A DNA stretch of 64,000 bases, taken from contig JAFZSN010000006.1 in the NCBI GenBank assembly GCA_017619315.1, positions 1-64,000 on the forward strand, written 5' to 3'. This document shows, piece by piece, positions 45,226 through 54,947 of this stretch. The DNA comes from Candidatus Saccharimonadota bacterium (GTDB lineage: Bacteria > Patescibacteriota > Saccharimonadia > Saccharimonadales > Saccharimonadaceae). Made by a program: the position numbers and the translations under genes. The notes below the pieces were generated by a model that made no database searches, was not told where the DNA came from, and saw only the letters and a program-made list of their open reading frames with translations. The stretch's first letter is position 1. Each line of letters begins with the position of its first letter.

Positions 45226-48200
45226 ATGGATGCGATTATACATTTCGTTTTAATGCCGATTTTCTGGATACCGGTAGTAGGTGGGCTGGCCTATCTAACT
45301 TACAGAAATTACAAAAAACTAAACAAACTTAAGGTATTAAATGTTGATTCGGTGCTTCTCATGCTTGAGATTCCGAAAACTAACGACAAAAAAGAGCTTG
45401 CAGCTGAGCAGCTTTTTGCTAGTCTTCATGGTATTTTGCGCGACAAAAGGGAACTAAAGAATTCCGGTGGGGTACAAGAGCATTTGTCTTTTGAAATCGT
45501 GGCGACGACCGGGCAAATCAGGTTTTATGTGTGGGTGCCAAAAGTTTTACAGAGTTTTGTTGAGGGACAAATCTATTCGCAGTATCCGACCGTGCAGATC
45601 TACAAGATGAATGAAGATTACGTGGATGATCGCACAAAATATCCGGTTTGCTATTCAACGGAGCTCGGACTAGTTGATAATGAAGCATTGCCGATTAAGA
45701 CATTTGAGAACTTTGAAGTGGATCCTTTGGCTGGTATCACTGGTACGCTAGCTAAGCTTAGTCCTGACAACACCGAAGAATTGTGGGTGCAGATTTTAAC
45801 TCGCCCGATTCCGGACGATTGGCACAAGGATACGACCGATAAATGGATCAAGAGAATTAAATCTGGGTCTAAGTCGCTATTTTCGGGGAACGGAATTGAC
45901 TGGTCTTGGATATCAGAAGTCTTCTTAGCTCTATTTCGTCCGCCAGCCGGAGGAACTGATTCTGAGGTTAAGATAGAGCTGTCTGAGCGCGATAAGAACC
46001 GCATCGCTAAGGCCGAGGAGAAGGCTACTAAGCTGGGTTACGAGGTTAAAATTCGCCTAGTTTATCTTGGGCAAAACGAAACAGATGCGAAGCTCAATAT
46101 GCAGGCGCTCGTCGGTACTTTCAAGCAGTACAACTCGACTAACCTCAACGGTTTCCGGCAGCTTGGTGGCAGCTTTAACAAAGACGACCTCGACGCGTAC
46201 AAGATGCGCCAATTCTCCAATCGTGGCTTTATTCTTAATATTTCAGAGCTGGCTAGCGTTTATCATTTGCCGCATACTTCGGTGGAGACGCCAAATATCG
46301 TCTGGGCTTCATCAAAGACAGCCGAACCACCAGCCAAACTTCCTACCATAACCGGTAATCCTGAGACCGATGCAAATATTTCCGCTTTTGGCCTAACGAA
46401 CTTCCGTGGGATCAACCACCAGTTTGGTTTGCTCCGTAGGGATCGTTCGCGTCACGTATATATTATTGGTCAGACCGGGGCAGGGAAAAGCGGCCTTCTA
46501 GAATTAATGGCGCTTTCTGATGTTTTTTATAATCAGGGTTATTGTATTATTGACCCGCATGGTGATTTCGCGATCGACAATCTACGTTTCGTGCCAGAAT
46601 CCAGAATTAAAGACGTGGTTTATTTCAACCCGGCAGACACGGCTTTCCCTGTTGCATTTAACCCGCTCGAAGTATCAGATCCGGCCAAGAAACCAAATAT
46701 CTGTTCTGAGGTAATTGGCGTCTTGAAGCGTATGTTCGGCGATTCTTGGGGCCCTAGGCTTGAACATATTTTAAGGTATACACTACTAGCACTTCTCGAC
46801 CGCCCTTCAACGACGCTGCTTGATATTTCAAGACTTCTGACCGACAAGGATTTCCGTAAAGAGACTTTGGAATACTGCCAGGACGTCACGGTTTTGCAGT
46901 TCTGGAAACACGAGTTCGGTCAATGGAATGAGAAGCAGGTTAACGAGTCCATCGCACCAGTCCTTAACAAGGTGGGTGCCTTTACGGCGAACCCGATCAT
47001 TCGTAATATTATCGGTCAAGAGAAATCATCCTTTGATATCCGTAAAATCATGGATGAGGGTAAAATCTTGGTCGTTAATCTATCCAAAGGTTTAATCGGC
47101 GAGGATAATGCGGGGATTCTAGGGTCATTCCTCGTTACCAAAGTACAGCTTGCGGCAATGTCACGCTCCGACATCGATAGAATCGAAGACAGACGCCCGT
47201 TCTATCTTTACGTAGATGAGTTCCAGAACTTCGCGACGGAGTCATTCTCGGTGATTCTATCTGAGGCTCGTAAGTATGGTCTTAACCTTACCGTGGCTAA
47301 CCAGTATGTCGCCCAGATGACCGACACCGTTCGCGATGCGGTGTTTGGTAACGTAGGTACGACTATTTCATTCCGTGTCTCGGCGGATGATGCACCGGTG
47401 CTAGTTAAGCAATTCGAACCGACTTTTGAAGAGTCTGATATTATCCAGCTAAACAACCGTCACTTTATTATTTCAATGATTATCAACGGTGAAAAAGTGC
47501 CTGCCTTCTCTGCTACGACGTTACAAATTCCAGATACCCCAGCTGACAACTTCGATGCCATCGTGGCGCATTCTCGCGAGTACTTCGCTCGCCCAAGGCT
47601 GGAAGTCGAGAAAGAGATCCGTGAGACAATTGAGCAATCCGAAAAATACAAACGTGAGCTATCTGATTCTGGTAGACAGCCCGAACCTAAACTAGTCATA
47701 GACACTAACGAGAAGCCTGTATTTAGGCCTGTAAATACGAGAGACGACTCCAGGCGTTCTCGCGATAATAGTTTCTCTATCCATCCCGAACATAAACCGA
47801 ACGTAAGGTTTGTGCCTACACCACAGGCCGATCTCCGTAAATCGGGTCTCAGCCCGAATGCCGCCGAAGGTAAAGAGCGACTAGGATTAAAGGATCTAGC
47901 TAAACTAGTAGGAGCGCAGGGAATCGATGACTCTCTAGAAGAAAAGGGAAAGAGTGCTCCTGGACATAAGGCTGACAGCAAGAAAGCTGCTAATAAAGCA
48001 AATAACAATGCCTTCAATAAGACCGCTGATAAGGCCATAGACAAGCCAGCCGACAAACCGTCCAAAAACAAAAAACGTAACGCCAAAAAGCGTGATGCAG
48101 CCGCCAGGAAAGGGAAAAAGCACTCTGAAAAATCCTCAGAAACTCCTGTAGTTCCCTCTGGTGAGGCCAAAAATGCCCCCGTAAAGACTGGTAAGACCCC

Positions 48201-48417
48201 TGTTAAGGCTGCCCCCACTCATGATACCTCTGTTTCCGGGGACAAAAATGGTGTAGTTCCCGCCCCTGTTCGACCAGAGGTAGAATATCAGGAAAAAGAC
48301 ACTATCTCGATTCATCCGTCACACCACTCTCTACCCCTGTCCACCCCTGTTAAAAGGACTGAGGACTTCGCCGACAAAGATAATTCAGTAGACGGATTCT
48401 TAAGCATTAAGCATTAA
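45226..48417 (+). CDS. VirD4/TraG-like conjugation-type ATPase
   Basis: 1063 residues. One N-terminal membrane helix (about 5-25) is followed by a soluble part. The ATPase core has Walker A IIGQTGAGKSGLLE (near 410) and Walker B FYLYVDEFQNFATESF (near 665). This is the layout of the type IV coupling/TraD-like ATPases that pump DNA or protein. The C-terminal 230 residues are disordered, rich in K, A, P and S. No other conjugation genes are nearby, so it may serve DNA transfer or type IV pilus-like uptake in CPR cells. TAGAAT at 45214-45219 ends six bases before the ATG (leaderless). Confidence 0.85.
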   Translation: MDAIIHFVLMPIFWIPVVGGLAYLTYRNYKKLNKLKVLNVDSVLLMLEIPKTNDKKELAAEQLFASLHGILRDKRELKNSGGVQEHLSFEIVATTGQIRFYVWVPKVLQSFVEGQIYSQYPTVQIYKMNEDYVDDRTKYPVCYSTELGLVDNEALPIKTFENFEVDPLAGITGTLAKLSPDNTEELWVQILTRPIPDDWHKDTTDKWIKRIKSGSKSLFSGNGIDWSWISEVFLALFRPPAGGTDSEVKIELSERDKNRIAKAEEKATKLGYEVKIRLVYLGQNETDAKLNMQALVGTFKQYNSTNLNGFRQLGGSFNKDDLDAYKMRQFSNRGFILNISELASVYHLPHTSVETPNIVWASSKTAEPPAKLPTITGNPETDANISAFGLTNFRGINHQFGLLRRDRSRHVYIIGQTGAGKSGLLELMALSDVFYNQGYCIIDPHGDFAIDNLRFVPESRIKDVVYFNPADTAFPVAFNPLEVSDPAKKPNICSEVIGVLKRMFGDSWGPRLEHILRYTLLALLDRPSTTLLDISRLLTDKDFRKETLEYCQDVTVLQFWKHEFGQWNEKQVNESIAPVLNKVGAFTANPIIRNIIGQEKSSFDIRKIMDEGKILVVNLSKGLIGEDNAGILGSFLVTKVQLAAMSRSDIDRIEDRRPFYLYVDEFQNFATESFSVILSEARKYGLNLTVANQYVAQMTDTVRDAVFGNVGTTISFRVSADDAPVLVKQFEPTFEESDIIQLNNRHFIISMIINGEKVPAFSATTLQIPDTPADNFDAIVAHSREYFARPRLEVEKEIRETIEQSEKYKRELSDSGRQPEPKLVIDTNEKPVFRPVNTRDDSRRSRDNSFSIHPEHKPNVRFVPTPQADLRKSGLSPNAAEGKERLGLKDLAKLVGAQGIDDSLEEKGKSAPGHKADSKKAANKANNNAFNKTADKAIDKPADKPSKNKKRNAKKRDAAARKGKKHSEKSSETPVVPSGEAKNAPVKTGKTPVKAAPTHDTSVSGDKNGVVPAPVRPEVEYQEKDTISIHPSHHSLPLSTPVKRTEDFADKDNSVDGFLSIKH

Positions 48418-48455
48418 AAGTAGAAATAAAAAGGAAAGAGCTAAGATTTAAAAAA

Positions 48456-48506
48456 GCCTTGGCAAAAAATGAACGCCAAGGCCCGAATGTTCGTGGGCCT
48501 TTCTTT
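48456..48506 (+). terminator. Overlapping terminator hairpins after the VirD4-like gene
   Basis: GCCTTGGC/GCCAAGGC (48456-48463 with 48475-48482) and GGCCC/GGGCC (48480-48484 with 48495-48499) share bases, so only one can form. The second is followed by TTTCTTT. Confidence 0.7.
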
Positions 48507-49130
48507 ACATAGCTTTAACGTCGCACAATATGGATTTTAAGACATTATGCTTATGGTTAAAAGACGGTAACTTAATCGTCTTATATGGGGGTATATTTCT
48601 GGGTGGGCGGGAAATACTACATAATTGCATGATTCGTTGTTGTTTTGCTACACATATTTTTAGTAGTTGGACTTAAAATTTTAAGCACGTCATACACTGG
48701 GCGTCCGGGAAAGTTTGCCTTGTGGCAACTTTCTCGGCGCCGTCAGGAATATACGTGTTAAAATTTTAAATCATTTTACACTACTAAAAATACGCATAGC
48801 AAAACCATAACAATTCGCTTTACAACATAACTGGAGTCTTGTAGGATTCACAACGGGCCAAATCATTTTTATTTTCTATAAGCCTTAGTTTTTAGCTACC
48901 CCTGTTAAATGCCGCTTTTTGTGGGTTTTTGACCGGATTTTTGTCGATTTGACATTTCCCCACTTTATTTCCCTATTATGTGTTTTCCCCTGTTATTTTC
49001 TATATATTTCCCCACTTTATATATACGCCTTTCCTAAAAACCGAACTAAAACCGAACGGGAATAGGGCATTATTGGAACTGCACTTAGGCTCTTTTTTCC
49101 CTGTTACATTAGGGGTAGTATTTAGCAAAA
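48507..49130. other. Long gene-free convergent region
   Basis: The region holds the foldback described separately, an AAGACG/CGTCTT hairpin (near 48563-48585), and repeats of two short words: CCCCTGTT (48899, 48987, 49137) and AAAACCGAAC (two copies near 49035-49060, more near 56940-56975). A 48-codon plus-strand ORF (48530-48676) has no ribosome site. No known RNA is recognised. Confidence 0.6.
48642..48805. repeat. 164-bp foldback (near-palindrome)
   Basis: Almost the whole stretch can fold into one hairpin. Outer arms 48642-48667 and 48780-48805 pair at 23 of 26 positions. Next, 48673-48690 pairs with 48753-48769, including a TTAAAATTTTAA core in each arm, with one bulged G. Then CTG-GGCG/CGCC-CAG, CCG/CGG, and an apical GAAAGTT/AACTTTC plus GCC/GGC with loop TTGT. 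Weaker pairing extends to about 48632 and 48816. The form recalls 6S RNA, a MITE or a cruciform site. Confidence 0.8.
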
Positions 49131-49133
49131 ATA

Positions 49134-49162
49134 CCACCCCTGTTAGTACAGGGGTGGTTTGG
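49134..49162 (-). terminator. Terminator of the division-cluster operon
   Basis: CCACCCCTG (49134-49142) and CAGGGGTGG (49149-49157) pair perfectly. On the minus strand TATTTTTGC follows. It is built from an inverted pair of the CCCCTGTT-type word. Confidence 0.85.
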
Positions 49163-49170
49163 TTCCCTTT

Positions 49171-49776
49171 TTAGCGCCAGAAGGCGCGGCCGTCGATGCG
49201 TACGTCGATGTATTCGAACTCGGTTTTCCCCTGTTCGTCGAGGTAGCGAAGCATGCGATCGGCGTCTTCAACAGATACGCCGGCGCCGCGGTCAGTGATC
49301 ATTTTAAAGTAGCCATTGTAGCCGTCTAGGTAGAAGTGGATCTCCCGGATGCTGCCGACTGGGATAACCGCCCTGATTGGCTTGTAGTCTTTTTCTTTGA
49401 AGGCAGTTTCGACCTGGCCGATGTATTCTTTCATGTGGCTGGTGATTTTGTCGTTGGATGACGAGGATTCATCGATAATCTCAATGGTTGGGTTGTAAGT
49501 GACAACGTACTCGCTAGGAGCGGGGGCAGAAGAATCTCCTCCGCCGCTGACGAATGTAATGACTAGTACGACAACAACGGCGACAAACACAGCAAAAAGA
49601 ATAATCGAAGTGGTGACCCGCAGGGTCTTTTTGTGCTTGTCTTTTTTGCGAGCAGCGGCGCGCTCGTTGGCTGTTTCTAAACGTTCGCGTTTAGCGCCAA
49701 TAGTACGACCTTGCCTCAAGGTAGACTTCTTGTGCTCGCGGCGACTAACGAGTTTAGGCTGGCCACCCTCATTCAT
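49171..49776 (-). CDS. ftsQ: FtsQ/DivIB-like division protein
   Basis: 201 residues: a basic cytoplasmic N-terminus of about 50, one membrane helix (about 52-76) and an outer domain. The end YIDVRIDGRAFWR matches the C-terminal strand of FtsQ beta domains (YIDLRxxGRxY). The POTRA part is short or degenerate. It sits directly after murG, the usual place of ftsQ. Its start is one base away from the murG stop region. FtsQ links FtsL to the division ring; the assignment rests on position and the C-terminus. Confidence 0.55.
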   Translation of the reverse strand: MNEGGQPKLVSRREHKKSTLRQGRTIGAKRERLETANERAAARKKDKHKKTLRVTTSIILFAVFVAVVVVLVITFVSGGGDSSAPAPSEYVVTYNPTIEIIDESSSSNDKITSHMKEYIGQVETAFKEKDYKPIRAVIPVGSIREIHFYLDGYNGYFKMITDRGAGVSVEDADRMLRYLDEQGKTEFEYIDVRIDGRAFWR

Positions 49777-49777
49777 G

Positions 49778-51007
49778 CTAGGAGGCCTCTCCTAGGACAA
49801 TGTCAGCAAGCAAAGCGGCGGATTCGGGCTTGGCTCTTTCGTGTAAGCGGTCTGCCATGTCAGCACGGAGACGTGGCGAGCGGACGAGACGATGGATTTC
49901 GCTTAGCAAGAGCTCTGGCTTTTCGATCATTTTGGAATCCATGATGACGGAGGCGGCTTCCTGCTTTTCAAGCTGTTCGGCGTTTTTGACTTGGTGGCTA
50001 CCCGGTAAGCGTTCAAACGGAACCAAGATGACAGCTTTTTTGAGCGCAGCTAGCTCGGCAATAGTAGTAGCGCCAGCGCGAGACACGATGACGTCTGCGG
50101 CGCCCATTAATTCGTTCATTGTGGTGTTAAATTCCCACATGCGGAAGTTTGATTCGAGACTGGCTTTGTCCCAGTTTTCGTATTTTTTGAGGTCCACCAT
50201 ATTCTCGTAGTGCTTGCGACCAGCAACGAGGCCGACGGAAGTGAATTTAAGCAACTCCGGTAAAATGGTGCGGGTGGCTTCATTTAAATTCTCGGAGCCC
50301 TGAGAGCCACCAGTAATGACAACCAAAGGCTTTTCGGAATTAAAAGAAAAGGCTTTTTTGAGAGAAATCTGCTTGGTAGGGCTGACAGATTTGAAATCGT
50401 TGGAGATTGGAATGCCGGTCCAGACGTAGTTGGGGTGTTTTTCCTTAACCTCTTCTGACAAAGGCATACCGAAAGCGACTTTCTTGGCGTGGCGAATCAG
50501 GATGCGGTTTGCGAGTCCGAGAGTGGAATCGGATTCGTGGATGACGTAAGGGATCCTAAAAACCCTTGCCGCTAGACCGACTGGTAAGCAGACAAAGCCG
50601 CCCTTCAAAAACATGACGTTTGGGCGATGAGATTTCGGGATTAGACGGAAGAATGCTGTAAATAGGCCAAAAATGAAGCCGAAGAAACCGACGATGTTGC
50701 CAAAAATAAAATCCTTCAATGTAACATCAAAATGGACAAAATAATCTTTGAATTTCCAGTTAGAATAGCGGTGAAATTTACCGGCCGGAATACGACGCAC
50801 GCGAATATATGGAGTCTTTTTGCGACGCTCTTCTTCGCCCCATTCTACGCCAAGCTCAGTAGTGAGTTTGGTGACATTTTTGTAATATTTGAAATCTGTC
50901 CAGAATTCAACGCCCGCGCGGGGCTTTTTTTCTAATATCTCATGAACTACGGCGACGGCTGGAGTTATGTGACCCCCGGACCCGCCCCCGACTACTAATA
51001 TCTTCAT
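49778..51007 (-). CDS. murG: Lipid II GlcNAc transferase MurG
   Basis: It adds GlcNAc to lipid I to give lipid II. Motifs: GGGSGGHITPAVAV at the start, HESDSTLGLANRIL near 158, and VVITGGSQGSENLNEATR near 232. At 409 residues it is slightly long, with an insert around 80-125. AGAGGT precedes the ATG at 51007, and this start lies 68 bases inside the end of ftsW in another frame. Confidence 0.93.
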   Translation of the reverse strand: MKILVVGGGSGGHITPAVAVVHEILEKKPRAGVEFWTDFKYYKNVTKLTTELGVEWGEEERRKKTPYIRVRRIPAGKFHRYSNWKFKDYFVHFDVTLKDFIFGNIVGFFGFIFGLFTAFFRLIPKSHRPNVMFLKGGFVCLPVGLAARVFRIPYVIHESDSTLGLANRILIRHAKKVAFGMPLSEEVKEKHPNYVWTGIPISNDFKSVSPTKQISLKKAFSFNSEKPLVVITGGSQGSENLNEATRTILPELLKFTSVGLVAGRKHYENMVDLKKYENWDKASLESNFRMWEFNTTMNELMGAADVIVSRAGATTIAELAALKKAVILVPFERLPGSHQVKNAEQLEKQEAASVIMDSKMIEKPELLLSEIHRLVRSPRLRADMADRLHERAKPESAALLADIVLGEAS

Positions 51008-52169
51008 TCTTTATTACCTCTCTACTAGTATAACACGAAAGTTGCAAAACGAGGCCAATTGCAAAGGCGATGAAGACCATACTGGTGCCACCATACGAGA
51101 TCAATGGCAGCGTAATACCAGTGACGGGCACTAGGCCAGTCATGGCCATGACATTAACCACTACGCCGGCTAAGAACCAGCAAAAGACGCCAACTACAAT
51201 CAAACGATCGTCGTCCGCTCTGGTGTATTCAGCAACTTTCAGCATGCGAAGAAGTATAGCTACGAAGACTACTAAAATCAAGAATAGACCAATAAAGCCA
51301 AAGGTCTCGCCCATAATAGCAAAGACTGAGTCGTTAATTGACTCTGGCAAATAACCAGTGGCCTGAACCGAGTTGCCGATCCCGACGCCAAAAAGCCCGC
51401 CGGTGCCGATAGCTAGCATGGCGTTGTCTACATGGTAGGTTGAGTCGGTTGATTCTCCGTTGGTTAAGGTGGTAATCCAGGCATCAACACGCTCCATACG
51501 GTGAGACGAAGTAACCACGGCGCCAACTGAAACACCCAGGACTAAAACTAGCATAATCAAATATTGACTAACCGGGATACCGGAAACAAGTAACGTGCCA
51601 AATATAATCGCAATAAGTGTTACACCGGTGCCAAGGTCACCCTGAGCAATAACAACAAAGAATAATGACAGGCCGCACACGATGAGGAGCGGAAGCCAGA
51701 ACTCTTTCCATTTACCGAGGTTGCCCTCTTCTTTTTTGCGGGAAAGAAAATCTGCAAGATAAACGACTAGAGCAAGTTTGACGATTTCTGCGGGTTGGAA
51801 GCTAAAACCACCGAGGTTAAACCAACGACACTCGCCTAGTTCGCATTTGGCTAGGCTAGATCCCGCCAAAGAGAGTACCCATAGAAGAGCGGAAAGGATT
51901 AATGCAACAATCATGAAAGGCTTAGCGTATTTCTTGACGTATTTAGCCGGAATCCATTTGAAGGCAGCAAAGAAAGCTATCAGAGACAAAGCGATTGAAC
52001 GGAGTTGCCCGAGAAAGAAATAGTTAGACTCGTAATCAGTGCCGTAGGTGTTGTTCAGAACGTTGGCGCGCATAGGACCAATGGCGTAAATGATAATTAA
52101 GCCGAGAGCCATTAAGGCTAGCGTCGCAAAAAGTATTACGAGGTCTGATTTATGTTTGCGATTCATCAT
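50940..52169 (-). CDS. ftsW: SEDS-family division glycosyltransferase FtsW
   Basis: A polymerase of glycan strands at the septum, 409 residues, about ten membrane helices. Recognisable segments are GGFSFQPAEIVKLALVVYLADFLS, QGDLGTGVT and the C-terminal PLISYGGTSMVF. The basic tail carries extra R and S residues. It overlaps mraY by four bases (ATGA) and murG by 68. Which makes tight coupling likely. Confidence 0.92.
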   Translation of the reverse strand: MMNRKHKSDLVILFATLALMALGLIIIYAIGPMRANVLNNTYGTDYESNYFFLGQLRSIALSLIAFFAAFKWIPAKYVKKYAKPFMIVALILSALLWVLSLAGSSLAKCELGECRWFNLGGFSFQPAEIVKLALVVYLADFLSRKKEEGNLGKWKEFWLPLLIVCGLSLFFVVIAQGDLGTGVTLIAIIFGTLLVSGIPVSQYLIMLVLVLGVSVGAVVTSSHRMERVDAWITTLTNGESTDSTYHVDNAMLAIGTGGLFGVGIGNSVQATGYLPESINDSVFAIMGETFGFIGLFLILVVFVAILLRMLKVAEYTRADDDRLIVVGVFCWFLAGVVVNVMAMTGLVPVTGITLPLISYGGTSMVFIAFAIGLVLQLSCYTSREVIKNEDISSRGRVRGSHNSSRRRSS

Positions 52170-53188
52170 ATGATGCCACCCGTTGCAGCGATAAAGATAC
52201 CGATAATGGCAAAGACGCCGGCAACGATCCAGAAGCGCATGACGATTTTAGCTTCACCCCAACCGATAGCTTCGAGATGGTGGTGGAGTGGTGCGGAAAT
52301 AAAGATTTTGCGATGGAAAAGCTTTTTGGAAGTAAGCTGGAGGAGTGATGAACCAGCTTCAATAACGAATGGTAGACCGATGATAGGTAGAAGCAAGAAT
52401 GCATTAGTCATCATAGCTACAACGCCTAATCCAGCGCCGAGAGCAAATGAACCGGTGTCGCCCATCATGAAACGAGCAGGTGGGACGTTGAACCAAATAT
52501 ACGAAAGCAACCAACCGACGACGGTAAGACAGAAGCCAAACAGAAGGATGTTGCCCTGAAGAAGGGCGATGATACCATATGAGCCGTAGGCGATCATGGC
52601 GAGGCCACCAGAAAGGCCGTCTAGGCCATCAGAAATATTGACGGCGTTCGATGTGGCAACCACGGCAAAGGCGAAAATGATCGTCATCCAAACTACACCA
52701 ACGTTAAAGTCTCCTATAAATGGCACCCTGATGTCGGTCCAACCAAGTTTAACCGAGAAGAACCAACCAAGCAGTAATCCAACAATGGTGATAAGGGCAA
52801 ATTTAACTGGACCGCGAAGGCCAGCTGCACCGCGACCAGAGCCAAAAATGTTAATAACGTCATCAATGACGCCGACAAGTGCACCGCCAAGAAAACCGAC
52901 GAGCGGTAGCCAAGTTTGGCCACGATCGAAATTAAATACCCAGGTAACAACCGTTACGGCGATAACACCAATAAGGCCGGCCATGGTCGGGAAAGCGTGG
53001 TTGAATTTGTGAGCATGGAGCTTGCTCATGATCGGTAGAGCTTTACCGTCAACCGTGGTTTTCTTTTGCTTTTTCCAGAATTTGTACTTGTATGCAACGT
53101 GTGTATAAAACGGAGTTAGAGCCATAGACAGCAAAAATCCGGTTAGTGCTAAGAGTAATCCGTGAAAAATCTCGTCATTTAATGCCAT
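52166..53188 (-). CDS. mraY: Phospho-MurNAc-pentapeptide transferase MraY
   Basis: It makes lipid I in the membrane. Motifs: NAVNISDGLDGLSGG (catalytic Asp) and MMGDTGSFALGAGL. About ten membrane segments. The open frame extends to a GTG at 53206, but TATAAT (complement of 53195-53200) ends six bases before the ATG at 53188. An internal promoter within the end of ftsI would give a leaderless mraY message from that ATG. The start is therefore placed at 53188 (340 residues). Confidence 0.92.
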   Translation of the reverse strand: MALNDEIFHGLLLALTGFLLSMALTPFYTHVAYKYKFWKKQKKTTVDGKALPIMSKLHAHKFNHAFPTMAGLIGVIAVTVVTWVFNFDRGQTWLPLVGFLGGALVGVIDDVINIFGSGRGAAGLRGPVKFALITIVGLLLGWFFSVKLGWTDIRVPFIGDFNVGVVWMTIIFAFAVVATSNAVNISDGLDGLSGGLAMIAYGSYGIIALLQGNILLFGFCLTVVGWLLSYIWFNVPPARFMMGDTGSFALGAGLGVVAMMTNAFLLLPIIGLPFVIEAGSSLLQLTSKKLFHRKIFISAPLHHHLEAIGWGEAKIVMRFWIVAGVFAIIGIFIAATGGII

Positions 53189-53195
53189 ATCCATA

Positions 53196-54947
53196 TTATA
53201 CCGCACCTGGCTTTATTTTCATATAATCGATTAGGTAATTTGAAAGCGTGTCAAAAAGGTCCATAGCGTCGCTACTACTGATGCTCTTTCCTTCCCCCCA
53301 CATTTTGGTCATGATAATATATTCTGGCATTTCGCCGCTTGTAGCCACAAAGCCGATATAGGAACCGACTAGCTCGGAGAAAGAGTCGTCATAGGCGCCA
53401 TCTCGGACAACCTGGGCGGTACCGGATTTACCACCAACGTCGTAGCCGGCGCGATCGATGCCGCCACGTTTCTTGTAGCTACGGTTGTTAATGAGCATTT
53501 CACGCATCATGGCGGAGGTTTCGTCGGTGAGGATTTTGTCTTCGACTTTTTCGGTACTATCAATGATTTCTTTGTTTGATTCGACGTCGGCGAGGACGGA
53601 CGGCGTACGCCAAGTACCGCCGTTCACGACGGCTGAGAATGCGGTGGCGGTTTGAAGCATGGTGATACTGAGGTTCTGTCCGAAAGTGAGGTTGGCATAG
53701 GTGGAATCGCGGCCCCAGCCTTCGTTTGGATCAGGGATGAAACCTTCGGCTTCGGCTAACTCTACGCCAGTAACGTGGCCAAGGCGGAATTTATTGTAGT
53801 AGTAGTCAAATAGCTTTTCCCTGCCTTGTTGGTTGATGCGGGAGGGATCGTCACCGAGGAGTTTGAGCGCATAAATTGAGCCAGTGTTTAAGGACCAATA
53901 CAGAGCGTCACGCATAGTAAGCGTGCCGTAAAGTTTGCTACGCTGCTCGGCGTTCCAAATTTTCCATTCGTCGACAATTTCGTAGTGCTGGTTAAAGTAG
54001 GTGGTGTCTGGGGTCATTTTACCCTCGTTGATGGCGGCAGAAAAAGCGAAGTTTTTACAGATAGAAGCCGGCTCGTATGGGATGTCGGTAACGTAGTTAT
54101 TGAAGGCGGCGGCATCTTTGACGTTGCTGTAATTGTTTGGATCATAGTTTGGAAGATTGGCCATAGTGAGGATTTTGCCGGTGTTTGGGTCCATAACAAG
54201 GACAGATGCGTTGGTGGCGGCGGTTTTATCGATAGCTTCCGCAGTCAGTTCTTCGATGCCCTTCTCGAGGCTACGGTCGATACTGAGGACGATATTTGCG
54301 CCGTCACTCGCGGGGATTTTGATATTATCGGTGCCGATTGAGAGAGCGACGTTGTTAACGTCTGAAGTGGTCTTAATGAGGCCGTCTTTACCAGCTAAGG
54401 CCTCATTTAGCGAGCCTTCGACGCCGTACTGCCCAAGACCTTCGTTGTTGACGAAGCCGAGCAGGCCCGAGGCGAATTCGCCTTCGGGGTAAACGCGCTG
54501 GTTGTTTTTCTTGAGCCAAATGGCGGGGATTTCGGATTTTGCGATTTCCTCGGCGGTCTCACGCGGGACGTTTTTGGCGATAATGGCATAGCGTAATCCT
54601 TCCTGGTTATAAACTTCGTCTAGATTTGCCACTTGATAGTCCTTAGCGTAAGTGTTCATAACTTTTTCGGCATCCTCTTTTTTGGTGACGGTTGGGTCGA
54701 TCACTATCTGATAGGCGGCCTGGTTCAGTACGACCGCAACCGGCTCGTCGTGGTCCATCATATAGATTTCGCCACGTTTTGCGGTGATGGTTTCGAGGAG
54801 CGTGTGCTGCTCGTTGGCTTTGGCCACCCACGCATCGTGCTCAAAAATTTGGATGAAAAATAGTCGCGCAGTGATAATCACCAAAGCGACTAAGGTAATA
54901 TTTCGTAAAATAGTTAATCTGTGTTTGACTTGTTTATTCTGTGGCAT
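53196..54947 (-). CDS. ftsI: Penicillin-binding protein 3 / FtsI
   Basis: The septal transpeptidase, 583 residues. One membrane helix (about 13-35), a PBP dimerisation domain, then the catalytic motifs: SICK in YEPASICKNFAF (near 297; the usual P-G-S-T-x-K is changed), YWSLNTGSI (S-x-N) and GGKSGTAQV (K-S-G). The open frame begins upstream at 54983. I chose 54947, which overlaps the ftsL stop by 14 bases; the ribosome site is weak, so the exact start is uncertain. Confidence 0.9.
   Translation of the reverse strand: MPQNKQVKHRLTILRNITLVALVIITARLFFIQIFEHDAWVAKANEQHTLLETITAKRGEIYMMDHDEPVAVVLNQAAYQIVIDPTVTKKEDAEKVMNTYAKDYQVANLDEVYNQEGLRYAIIAKNVPRETAEEIAKSEIPAIWLKKNNQRVYPEGEFASGLLGFVNNEGLGQYGVEGSLNEALAGKDGLIKTTSDVNNVALSIGTDNIKIPASDGANIVLSIDRSLEKGIEELTAEAIDKTAATNASVLVMDPNTGKILTMANLPNYDPNNYSNVKDAAAFNNYVTDIPYEPASICKNFAFSAAINEGKMTPDTTYFNQHYEIVDEWKIWNAEQRSKLYGTLTMRDALYWSLNTGSIYALKLLGDDPSRINQQGREKLFDYYYNKFRLGHVTGVELAEAEGFIPDPNEGWGRDSTYANLTFGQNLSITMLQTATAFSAVVNGGTWRTPSVLADVESNKEIIDSTEKVEDKILTDETSAMMREMLINNRSYKKRGGIDRAGYDVGGKSGTAQVVRDGAYDDSFSELVGSYIGFVATSGEMPEYIIMTKMWGEGKSISSSDAMDLFDTLSNYLIDYMKIKPGAV

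Noticed and set aside
48530..48676. 48-codon plus-strand ORF running into the foldback
   Set aside because: No ribosome site and no -10 at leaderless distance; its 3' third is the arm of the foldback, so the frame is probably chance.
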